Shown: positions 1 to 6,074, numbered from the stretch's first letter. The stretch is 6,265 nucleotides of DNA from Thiomargarita sp. (GCA_020721025.1 DYNO01000184.1:1-6265); one strand, 5' to 3'. Translations and numbers: made by a program. The notes: generated by a model not told the origin, from the letters alone.

Positions 1-673
1 TGAATTGTGTGGCTTGTGCTGTGGTTTCTAAATTAATGAATTGCTCTGTCGCGTCGAGTTTTAACGCGGATTCTTCAACCGGTAGTCTGGTCGCGTCGAG
101 TTTGACGATAGATTTTTCAACGAATTCAGTGGATTCTGTAATTTGTTCAGCCGCGTCGAGTTTTAACGTGGATTCAATCGGTGGAGGAATTTCGATAATT
201 TCAGAAGGTTTGATTTCAGGTTCGCTAACTTGTTCAACGACTGATTGATTTTGCAGATGTTTTGCGTCGTCTAACAACACTTCAAGTAGCATTGGAGAAG
301 CCGCGTCATGAACGCAGTTTGCGAGATGCCTACAGACGGTAGAATCGGCGGGCGTGTACAAATAATTTGAGATAGACAGCGGTAAGCGTTCGATTTCGCT
401 ACATAATTTAAATCGTTGCTGTACATCCAAGGTTGGCAACGAGTTGATTTTTTCAAGCAGGTGCTCACACAGTTGGTTTAATCCAGCGAGTTGTGCAGTT
501 TGCGCGGACTGTTGAATGGTGTTGATATATTTCCGACAACTTTCAATCGGTTGCGCTAACGCATCGGTGGGCTCTTCTGCACACAATGCCAGCGCGTGAT
601 AAAAATCATAAGCCTGCGCTGCTACTTGGTTATGCAGAGTATTCAGGGGATCAGGTTTGAGAATAGCGGACAT
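1..673 (-). CDS. N-terminal part of a probable ChpA/PilL-type hybrid chemotaxis kinase (3' end outside window)
   Basis: An open frame of 224 codons runs from ATG at 673 to the left edge without a stop. No other start is possible: the in-frame codons between this ATG and the upstream TAA at 704-706 include no ATG, GTG or TTG. There is no clear Shine-Dalgarno sequence. Residues 1-140 look soluble and mostly helical, Gln/Ala/Leu-rich, with no signal peptide or membrane segment. Residues about 145-224 are an acidic Pro/Glu/Thr-rich linker with three degenerate repeats of the ESxLKLDAxEQ type (KLDA at 171-174, 191-194 and 205-208). No catalytic histidine-kinase motif or typical phosphotransfer histidine is seen in this part. 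The assignment rests on position: it follows pilI- and pilJ-like genes, where ChpA lies in Pil-Chp clusters, and ChpA proteins begin with helical Hpt/FimL-like modules joined by long linkers. It could also be a separate helical protein of the pathway. The reading frame is convincing; the function is an inference. Confidence 0.6.
   Translation of the reverse strand, partial: MSAILKPDPLNTLHNQVAAQAYDFYHALALCAEEPTDALAQPIESCRKYINTIQQSAQTAQLAGLNQLCEHLLEKINSLPTLDVQQRFKLCSEIERLPLSISNYLYTPADSTVCRHLANCVHDAASPMLLEVLLDDAKHLQNQSVVEQVSEPEIKPSEIIEIPPPIESTLKLDAAEQITESTEFVEKSIVKLDATRLPVEESALKLDATEQFINLETTAQATQF
51..175 (-). repeat. In-frame degenerate repeats in the kinase linker (KLDA repeats)
   Basis: The plus-strand string GCGTCGAG recurs at 51-58, 93-100 and 153-160, with spacings of 42 and 60 bases, both multiples of three. 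The outer copies agree over 23 bases with one difference (51-73 and 153-175); the middle copy is more diverged. On the coding strand each encodes a KLDA-centred segment of the linker of the partial kinase. They look like an expanding or decaying linker repeat and may continue beyond the left edge. Confidence 0.6.
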
Positions 674-703
674 GGCGTGAGTACAGGAGTAAAATGTGAG
701 AGT

Positions 704-740
704 TTAGACCTGTTAAGTTGGTGAAACTCCACAGGTCTGA
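704..740 (-). repeat. Hairpin between receptor and kinase genes (ACCTGT...ACAGGT)
   Basis: Perfect 8-bp arms AGACCTGT (706-713) and ACAGGTCT (731-738) enclose 17 bases. Inside them is a second 4-bp stem (AGTT 716-719 with AACT 725-728), so a long interrupted hairpin can form 11 bases after the pilJ-like stop codon. On the minus strand no run of T follows, so it is not a canonical intrinsic terminator. A role in mRNA stability, attenuation between the two genes, or a dispersed palindromic repeat are all possible. It is related in sequence to the palindrome at 3391-3418. Confidence 0.55.
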
Positions 741-748
741 TGTTCCGA

Positions 749-3298
749 TTATGCGTCTTCGTGACCGGTCGGTAATTTAAATACACGAATGGATTCAATC
801 AATTGTTTAGAATATTCCACCAAACGATCTGTCTGAATGGTTTGTTCATCCAACTGTCTTGCGGTTTCTTGCGTGCTTTGTTGAATGACCTGCACCCGTT
901 CCCGTAAATCGTTACTGATCTGGGCTTGTTGCCGTGATGCCATTGCAATTTGTTGCACCACTTGCACCAAGTTGGCGGTGGTATTCTGGGTTTCTTTCAT
1001 CTGTTCACCCGCCCGTTCTGCGAGTCGTGACCCTTCCACCACCTGTTGAATGGTTCTGTCCATCGTGGCAATGGTGTCATTGGTTTCCACCTGAATGTTT
1101 TTCACCAATGCAGAAATCTGTGAGGTCGCATTCCGTGAGCTTTCAGCAAGCCGTTGCACTTCGTCCGCAACCACAGAGAACCCGCGCCCTGCTTCCCCTG
1201 CGGCTGCCGCTTGCATCGACGCATTCAACGCCAAAACGTGTGTCCGTTCAGCGATGTTATTAATGATGTCAACGATGGAGCTAATTTCTTGAGAACGTTC
1301 ACCTAACCGTTTGATCCGTTTTTCAGTTTCATGAATGGTTTCACGAATTTCACCCATCCCATCGACAGTCGAGGTTACGGTTGCCAACGCGGTTTGAGTC
1401 GAACGAGTCGCTTGTTGGGCAATTTCGTTACAAGATTGAGCGACTTCGGCAATTTTGTTCATGGCTTCGGCAGCAGCAGATAATTCCGCCATCGTGGTAT
1501 CAACAACGTCACGTTCTTTTTCCGCCATTTTAGAAACTTTGTCACCTTGCACTTTGACTTGCAAGGAAACCGCTTCAACGTCGTCAGAAATGCGCCGTAC
1601 ATTGAGCAACACCCGGCTGGTTTCGGTCGCCATCTGGTTAATTGCGTCTGCCAGTGGTCCAGTAACATCTTCAGTAACAGGTACTTGGACGGTCAAGTCT
1701 CTCTGTGATAATTGGAATGAGGCTTTTAACAATTCAATAATTGAGTTGTTGAGCATTTCATTTTCTTTCTCAGCTTTTGCCAATGCCGATAAGCGGTCGT
1801 CAAGCAAGCCATTGAACGCGTTTGCTAAAGTTTCCAATTCGTCACCCGTTTTAATGTCAGCACGAGCAGTAAAGTCACCTTCTGCAACACGAGTCACGGT
1901 TTCTTCTAAGTGGCTAATGGGGGCAGCAATCCGTCCGAAGAAGATAATTCCTGCGCCCCCTCCGAGAATCAAAATTGCCAACGCGATAGGGATAGAACCC
2001 GTTTGAATCTCAGTGGTTAAGGCTTCTAACCGTTCCAAAGATTCGGCTTCGCTAATGTCAGAGAAAATCGCCCAAGATAAACCGGTCACGTTAATTGGCG
2101 CGAAGGCGGATAACACAAAATCTCCTCGATAATCAGGGAATAAGTCGTAACCGGTCACGCCAGAAAACGCTGAACGCACCCCCGGACTGTCCACCCGTTG
2201 CAAGCCTACACTGGTGTCTTTTAAGGAGATTTCCTCGATACCTTCAGGTTCTAAACCCGAATCTTGAATTGCTGCGAGATAGCGTTCTTTGTCTTCAATC
2301 AACATCCGACTGTCATTACGCATGGTGCCATCGGACGCAACAATGTAAGTTTCCCCAGTGCGCCCCGATTCATCCACTCGCCACGCTTTGTTATACGTCA
2401 TGATTTCGTTAATGGTGTCAATCGTTACGCGAAAAACCAGCACGCCAATTCGCTGTCTGCCGTCAAAAATTGGGGTACTCATGAAGGCTTCAGGCGTTTC
2501 ATATTCGGGCAGATAATTGGCAAAGTCCACCAAACTTACTTGTCCATGAGGGGCATTACGGGCGGCGGCAAAGGCTTCGCTCAGTCCTGTTTTTGCAAAC
2601 GCGCCATCAGTTAGGGAAGTGGCAAAATCTATATTTTTCAATGAAGAATAAATCACATTGCCCGTATCGATATCTACCAAATAAACATCGTCAATGTTAA
2701 ATCGTTGTCTAAAATCATTAATCTGGCGATGATAATTTTTATGAAACCGGGTGTAGCCGGAAGCGTCCGCCGCATAACGGAATTCTTCCTTCGTTCCAAG
2801 TGGATTGGGATTGTTGGCAATGTAATAATATTGCAGCGCGACACTGTTATCATTCAACTGCTTGACCATTTCCTCCAAGTTACGATCTAGTTTATGATTG
2901 GCACTTTTATATTCGGTGCTAAAATCTTCGAGATAGTAACTTTTTAAGGATTCGCGAAATTGTCCCATTGGCAGTTGTTGCGGAATGGGCGGTCCATCTT
3001 CCATTTTCAGCGCGGCTTCTTGGGTAAATCGCGGAAATGCGTCTTTAAAATCTTTCATGGCACTGACTACGGTGCTGTCATCGGCATAGACTTGAATTTG
3101 GTTGTTGACTAGCCGAAAATAGCCTTCAATTTGTGATTTTTTGGTATCACGAATCGAACTGATGTGACTGCGCGCACTTTCCGTCAGTGCTTGTTGTCCC
3201 AACGTTCCTGCAATTTTACTGGTGAAATACGCGGTAATGAGTACCGGTAACACCGCTAAGAATGCCGAACCGAGAAACATCTTTTGACGAATTCTCAT
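749..3298 (-). CDS. pilJ: PilJ-like methyl-accepting chemotaxis receptor with a large Cache-type sensor domain
   Basis: A transmembrane chemoreceptor of 849 residues. Membrane segment 1 is at about residues 8-27 and segment 2 at about 434-455, so some 400 residues face the periplasm. The region 200-300 (DVYLVDIDTGNVIYSS, then VDFANYLPEY and IGVLVFRV) and 315-415 (GETYIVASDGTMRNDSR, then VLSAFAPINVTGLSWAIF) carry the signature of extracytoplasmic double-Cache sensors. A HAMP domain follows (about 457-505), then a second PilJ-like HAMP module (DLTVQVPVTEDVTG, about 534-547), and the cytoplasmic helical hairpin (about 600-845). The tip reads LALNASMQAAAAGEAGRGF (689-707), the PilJ form, and not the LNAAIEAARAGE of ordinary receptors. 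It should couple through the CheW-like PilI to a ChpA-type kinase. The start is supported by AAGGAG seven bases upstream. It ends HEDA with no CheR/CheB-tethering pentapeptide of the NWETF kind. The protein is longer than Pseudomonas PilJ because of the sensor. The receptor call is certain; the exact name is likely. Confidence 0.9.
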   Translation of the reverse strand: MRIRQKMFLGSAFLAVLPVLITAYFTSKIAGTLGQQALTESARSHISSIRDTKKSQIEGYFRLVNNQIQVYADDSTVVSAMKDFKDAFPRFTQEAALKMEDGPPIPQQLPMGQFRESLKSYYLEDFSTEYKSANHKLDRNLEEMVKQLNDNSVALQYYYIANNPNPLGTKEEFRYAADASGYTRFHKNYHRQINDFRQRFNIDDVYLVDIDTGNVIYSSLKNIDFATSLTDGAFAKTGLSEAFAAARNAPHGQVSLVDFANYLPEYETPEAFMSTPIFDGRQRIGVLVFRVTIDTINEIMTYNKAWRVDESGRTGETYIVASDGTMRNDSRMLIEDKERYLAAIQDSGLEPEGIEEISLKDTSVGLQRVDSPGVRSAFSGVTGYDLFPDYRGDFVLSAFAPINVTGLSWAIFSDISEAESLERLEALTTEIQTGSIPIALAILILGGGAGIIFFGRIAAPISHLEETVTRVAEGDFTARADIKTGDELETLANAFNGLLDDRLSALAKAEKENEMLNNSIIELLKASFQLSQRDLTVQVPVTEDVTGPLADAINQMATETSRVLLNVRRISDDVEAVSLQVKVQGDKVSKMAEKERDVVDTTMAELSAAAEAMNKIAEVAQSCNEIAQQATRSTQTALATVTSTVDGMGEIRETIHETEKRIKRLGERSQEISSIVDIINNIAERTHVLALNASMQAAAAGEAGRGFSVVADEVQRLAESSRNATSQISALVKNIQVETNDTIATMDRTIQQVVEGSRLAERAGEQMKETQNTTANLVQVVQQIAMASRQQAQISNDLRERVQVIQQSTQETARQLDEQTIQTDRLVEYSKQLIESIRVFKLPTGHEDA

Positions 3299-3305
3299 GC
3301 TTTAA

Positions 3306-3311
3306 CTCCTT
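3306..3311 (-). promoter_or_regulatory. Shine-Dalgarno site of the pilJ-like gene
   Basis: On the minus strand AAGGAG lies seven bases before the ATG at 3296-3298, a near-ideal ribosome binding site. It fixes the receptor start and is the strongest such site in the window; the neighbouring pilI-like and kinase genes have weak ones. Confidence 0.8.
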
Positions 3312-3390
3312 GAGATTAACGAAAAATACAGGACATTACTTTAAAATTTGGTGGTGCTGCACAGGTCAGGAAAATCAGTTATTTTAACCC

Positions 3391-3418
3391 AGATTTTAAA
3401 CCTGACAGGTTTGAATCT
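3391..3418 (-). repeat. Near-perfect palindrome between pilI- and pilJ-like genes
   Basis: The arms AGATTTTAAACCTG (3391-3404) and CAGGTTTGAATCT (3406-3418) flank a single A, with a perfect 7-bp core AAACCTG/CAGGTTT and matching outer AGATT/AATCT. A partial relative, ACAGGTCAGG, lies just beside it at 3361-3370. It sits about 54 bases after the pilI-like stop and about 93 bases before the receptor start. No T-run follows on either strand, so a simple terminator is doubtful. A dispersed extragenic palindrome or a regulator-binding site is more likely. Confidence 0.6.
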
Positions 3419-3467
3419 CTGCAAAATATTGTCATCTTGACTGAATGTGGTACTATCTTACATTTAA

Positions 3468-3483
3468 GTAGCTATGTAGCTAT
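3468..3483. repeat. 8-bp tandem duplication over the pilI-like stop codon
   Basis: GTAGCTAT occurs twice head to tail (3468-3475, 3476-3483), spanning the TAG stop of the adaptor gene and its last codons. Removing one copy would still end the protein within a few codons (a TAA follows), so the duplication changes little in the product. Probably replication slippage. Confidence 0.5.
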
Positions 3484-4023
3484 CCGGTGCGATAATGATT
3501 CAAAAAATCCGTGATGATCAAAACTAAACCAGACTTCGCCATTTTTTTCATAGCCGAGATGAGTGAATGGTTTCAGGGCACTGGGGAGTGGTGGTAAATT
3601 TTCTAACTTATCTTCGGGAACAAAGATCAAGTGGATGGGGAGATCGTCTAATAAAATGGCTCCCGCATGATCACCACTCCCTAGGATTAATAACATCCGT
3701 TTTTTCTGTTGCTTGCGCTCAAAACTCAATAGCATGTTTAAATCAAACACTGGAACTAAATTACCTCGTAGGTTAATCAAGCCCAACAACCATGAGGCAG
3801 TATTCGGAATGGCACAGGTTTGTTTGAGTTCCGTCAATTCACTGATGGCATGTTCTCCAATCAATAAGCCAATGTTACCCACACGAAAACCCAAGCGTCG
3901 CATCGTTTCCACTTGTTGCATGTTGCGGGCGAGCGGGTCAGATTGGCGATTGAGGGGACGATTGAGCGCGTCACTGGGAATGAGCCAAGGAGTTTTTTTG
4001 CCGTTCGTAGGTACATTCATCAT
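3472..4023 (-). CDS. pilI: PilI-like CheW-domain chemotaxis adaptor
   Basis: A cytoplasmic protein of 183 residues, close in length to Pseudomonas PilI (about 178). It has a CheW fold from about residue 42 to 178, preceded by a hydrophilic N-terminal extension. Typical landmarks are LGFRVG (44-49), IPNTASWLLGLINLRGNLVPVFDL (in 72-95), where the loop NLRG is the CheW-family signature, and the late block LPPLPSALKPF (143-153) followed by VWFSFDHHGFF (164-174). The late block is characteristic of PilI and not of flagellar CheW. Its role is to link the PilJ-type receptor to the ChpA-type kinase in signalling arrays. Two ATG codons stand in tandem (4018-4023); the first is used here, but the second is equally possible because no good ribosome site decides. 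It precedes the receptor gene on the same strand with 173 bases between, so co-transcription is likely but not shown. Confidence 0.88.
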   Translation of the reverse strand: MMNVPTNGKKTPWLIPSDALNRPLNRQSDPLARNMQQVETMRRLGFRVGNIGLLIGEHAISELTELKQTCAIPNTASWLLGLINLRGNLVPVFDLNMLLSFERKQQKKRMLLILGSGDHAGAILLDDLPIHLIFVPEDKLENLPPLPSALKPFTHLGYEKNGEVWFSFDHHGFFESLSHRIAT

Positions 4024-4214
4024 CTGAAAACCACTTTATTCATAAGAAGTTACCCCATTGGCAACGATTCGATGGAATCAATTAATAGGATAATTTTAAA
4101 ATTTCATCTCAGTTTCAATCAGTTGGTGAGTCAAATTTTTCAACATACTGATTTTGAGGTTGATTTAAAACTATCCATTGGGTCGCGCTGTTTTCTGCCA
4201 ACGGCTGTCTTGTT
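4024..4214 (-). other. Spacer between the lipoprotein and pilI-like genes
   Basis: No convincing small gene or terminator is visible here. It contains a 12-bp A+T palindrome AATTTTAAAATT (4092-4103) next to AATAGGATAAT (4084-4094), an 11-mer that also occurs upstream of the lipoprotein gene at 5491-5501. On the minus strand the stretch has TAAAAT-like hexamers but no well-spaced -35 box, so a promoter for the pilI-like gene may lie here but cannot be pinned down. Upstream of the start only AAAGTGG resembles a ribosome site. Confidence 0.35.
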
Positions 4215-5387
4215 TTATTCAAAAGTATAAGCGAATTGTTGTAATGGTTTCGCATTGTAATGCAACATTTTTTCTTCACGACCGGGATAAGAAACCCATT
4301 CTGAATAAAGCGATTCTCTCTTGCCGGACTTGGCTTCACTCACCAACCTGGTATTTTCTAACCCATGACGTTTGATAAAGTAATTAACATGGCGCATGGT
4401 TTTTTTCATCGCACGCACATTACGCATGGCAGACAAGGCTTTGTTGGGAGTATCATTGAGCGATACACTGGCAATCTGAGTATCAAATTCCCGACGTGGC
4501 AGTTTGATCAGATCGGCAAGGGCATCTAGGGTGGTACCACGCCGCGTACCTTGCAAACGTTTCATGACGGAGAACCAAATGTCAAGCAAGGCTTTGGATA
4601 AATTGGGATGTTGTTTCAAAACCTCGCGTCGCACCACCAAGATATAATTGATTTCATCGGGTGTTTCGCGACTGTCGAATACGATTTGAGCCCCCTGATC
4701 CTTGATCAGCTTGGGAATATTGGGATTGGTTGCCCCAACGCCAAACACTTGATTATCCATAAAAATTTTTGGAATGTCGGCAGCAGTTGCAACATTTTGA
4801 ATTTTAACGTACTGATTGGGAATGATTTGATTGCGTATGAGGAAACGGTCTAATAAGTAGTGTTCCGCTGAAAATTGTCGTACCGCGAAAGTTTTACCGC
4901 CGTAATTGCTATCATTACTGTTGCTGCGAACCAAAAGTGCCTCATTACCCTCACTGCGTCCCACCACCAAGATCACATCAGATTCGACATTGTTTCCCAC
5001 GAACTGAATCACGGCTTCAATGTTAGTCGTTGCAATGGCATCAAGTTCTTTGTCAACAAACCGTTGCACCAATTTTGCTTGTTCATCTGTGGTGAATTCG
5101 ATGCTCAGATGGTATTTATCGGCGTAATTTTGATAGCTATTTTCTTGCTGCGCTAAAAACCAAGGCATCCACGCGATATGATAACCCGCACCAAATTTAA
5201 GTTGCGCGACTTCATTCTTATTGGTCTTGGAATCATTTGCAGTTGGTTTTGCAGTTGATCCGCCTTGGGCTGGTTTGGCACCTCCACCACCCATAAAACT
5301 AGAGATATAATCGCATGATGTTAAGGATAATAGCAGCACAAATGCTAGAAATATTCGCGCTTTGATGGCAGTTTGATAAAACGACAT
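4215..5387 (-). CDS. Substrate-binding lipoprotein of ABC-transporter type (NitT/TauT, urea-carboxylase-region-like)
   Basis: A protein of 390 residues with a lipoprotein signal: basic start, hydrophobic stretch 12-22, and lipobox LTSC with the lipidated Cys at 25. Asp26 follows the Cys, which in Enterobacteria favours retention in the inner membrane. Residues 27-60 are a Gly/Ser/Thr/Lys linker. The rest is a type II periplasmic-binding fold. GYHIAWMPWFLA (68-79), ELDAIATTNIEAV (114-126), ESDVILVVGRSEGNEALLV (135-153) and EHYLLDRFL (175-183) match the pattern of the NMT1/TauA-like family, in particular the group linked with urea carboxylase. The usual TNxDA and WNP positions are altered (TNIEA, TNPNI), so the ligand is uncertain. 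No permease or ATPase gene is in the window. It lies upstream of the chemosensory genes on the same strand. AAGGGA six bases before the ATG supports the start. It could serve transport with distant partners or ligand presentation to the receptor. Confidence 0.85.
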   Translation of the reverse strand: MSFYQTAIKARIFLAFVLLLSLTSCDYISSFMGGGGAKPAQGGSTAKPTANDSKTNKNEVAQLKFGAGYHIAWMPWFLAQQENSYQNYADKYHLSIEFTTDEQAKLVQRFVDKELDAIATTNIEAVIQFVGNNVESDVILVVGRSEGNEALLVRSNSNDSNYGGKTFAVRQFSAEHYLLDRFLIRNQIIPNQYVKIQNVATAADIPKIFMDNQVFGVGATNPNIPKLIKDQGAQIVFDSRETPDEINYILVVRREVLKQHPNLSKALLDIWFSVMKRLQGTRRGTTLDALADLIKLPRREFDTQIASVSLNDTPNKALSAMRNVRAMKKTMRHVNYFIKRHGLENTRLVSEAKSGKRESLYSEWVSYPGREEKMLHYNAKPLQQFAYTFE

Positions 5388-5393
5388 AACGCA

Positions 5394-5399
5394 TCCCTT
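5394..5399 (-). promoter_or_regulatory. Shine-Dalgarno site of the lipoprotein gene
   Basis: AAGGGA on the minus strand, six bases before the ATG at 5385-5387. It agrees with the start that gives a complete lipoprotein signal peptide. Confidence 0.6.
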
Positions 5400-5447
5400 A
5401 TGTATGTGAATTGAGGCTGGCTCTAACCAACGAGAAACGGTTTGGGT

Positions 5448-5453
5448 ATTATA
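5448..5453 (-). promoter_or_regulatory. Candidate -10 element for the lipoprotein gene
   Basis: On the minus strand this is a perfect TATAAT, preceded by CGT (one base off an extended -10 TGn). It would place the transcript start about 55 bases before the lipoprotein ATG. No good -35 hexamer is seen at 16-18 bases, so the promoter may depend on an activator or on the extended -10. Confidence 0.4.
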
Positions 5454-5486
5454 ACGAAACTGGAGGTTACTGAGTCGTGCTCACCC

Positions 5487-5534
5487 TGCCAATAGGATAA
5501 TAAATTTTTTAGCAAATAACAAGTTATATTGGCA
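5487..5534. repeat. Long-range inverted repeat TGCCAATA...TATTGGCA
   Basis: Perfect 8-bp arms at 5487-5494 and 5527-5534 are separated by 32 A+T-rich bases. A smaller 5-bp stem AAGTT/AACTT (5521-5525, 5534-5538) overlaps the right arm. It lies between the minus-strand lipoprotein promoter and the plus-strand promoter candidate, so it could be a paired operator; chance is not excluded. Confidence 0.35.
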
Positions 5535-5561
5535 ACTTAATGTACTACTTTAAGATTATCG

Positions 5562-5579
5562 GTAGTGGTCGTAGTGGTC
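5562..5579. repeat. 9-bp tandem repeat GTAGTGGTC x2
   Basis: Two exact head-to-tail copies (5562-5570, 5571-5579) end two bases before the TTGACA of the plus-strand promoter candidate. That is where activator direct repeats often sit, though a 9-bp period is unlike the 10-11 bp of most response-regulator sites. Confidence 0.55.
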
Positions 5580-5581
5580 AG

Positions 5582-5609
5582 TTGACAATTGTTTTATGGC
5601 TAGTAAAAT
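5582..5609 (+). promoter_or_regulatory. Strong sigma70-like promoter candidate pointing into the gene-poor region
   Basis: TTGACA (5582-5587, consensus -35) is followed after 16 bases by TAAAAT (5604-5609, five of six to the -10 consensus). The transcript would begin near 5616 and run rightwards, where no clear gene exists. The ATG at 5596-5598 lies in the spacer, so this promoter could not serve the short ORF that begins there. Confidence 0.45.
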
Positions 5610-5686
5610 CAATGGATTAAAATCTGAAAATCCTGACAAGTTTCGCACTGATAGACTTTTTGGCGAGAGTGAGATACGAAAGGTGA

Positions 5687-5887
5687 TCATACCGCAAATT
5701 GAACATTGATATTAATCAATGTATCGTTATCCGTGCCAAAGCGAGCGCATATTAAATAAATATGTTTTGAATCAAGTAAATATCTCAGATGAGACGGCAA
5801 AATAACGTAACTTGACGTTTTGTTGAATATAGATATCGACGATGTGAGTATTTTTAATGGTGAATAACCGATTGCAGGACGGATCAC
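5687..5887 (-). CDS. Doubtful small ORF, 66 residues, no recognised family
   Basis: The longest frame in the gene-poor stretch. It starts with GTG (5885-5887) directly after an in-frame TGA and has no Shine-Dalgarno sequence upstream. The product is hydrophobic-mixed, with YVILPSHLRYLL in the middle and FGTDNDTLININVQF near the end; no signal peptide, membrane segment or known motif stands out. The region also contains plus-strand scraps of protein-like appearance. It may be a chance frame opposite a decayed gene. I would not rely on it. Confidence 0.15.
   Translation of the reverse strand: MIRPAIGYSPLKILTSSISIFNKTSSYVILPSHLRYLLDSKHIYLICARFGTDNDTLININVQFAV
5703..5722. repeat. Perfect palindrome with 8-bp arms ACATTGAT/ATCAATGT
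   Basis: The arms at 5703-5710 and 5715-5722 enclose ATTA. It is about 90 bases downstream of the predicted start of the plus-strand promoter candidate and could be a hairpin in that transcript or a dimeric protein-binding site. No T-run follows on either strand. Confidence 0.5.
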
Positions 5888-6074
5888 TCATAATTACATT
5901 TGTCGAAGTAATGCAAATTTTATATTGTTTTAGAAGTCATGCAGTTTAATGTTCAATCTATTCAGGTGGTTGGTGCTCCAGCCCATTTCAACTGTGTAAC
6001 TTCTATATTCAGCGAATTCGCAAGCTTGCATTTTCGCGCGTAGTGTGGAGACATCAGAATATGGAATGTTTTAT

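Noticed and set aside
9..248. Plus-strand Ser-rich 79-residue ORF
   Set aside because: It is the opposite strand of the repetitive linker of the minus-strand partial kinase; the Ser-rich composition is a by-product of the repeats.
271..468. Minus-strand 65-residue ORF
   Set aside because: It lies in a different frame inside the longer open frame 673 to 1, which has better coding character and starts at the expected distance after the receptor gene.
1455..2006. Plus-strand 183-residue ORF opposite the receptor
   Set aside because: Antisense shadow of the HAMP and signalling region, whose minus-strand product is an unmistakable chemoreceptor.
3811..3821. Further member of the ACAGGT repeat family (CACAGGTTTG)
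   Set aside because: It lies inside the pilI-like coding sequence without an inverted partner, so it is best explained as coding sequence.
3713..4027. Plus-strand 104-residue ORF opposite the pilI-like gene
   Set aside because: Antisense shadow of a clear CheW-domain gene, with no family resemblance of its own.
5804..5819. Intrinsic terminator AACGT...ACGTT
   Set aside because: The stem is only five base pairs and A+T-rich, and the T-runs on either side are short; too weak to call.
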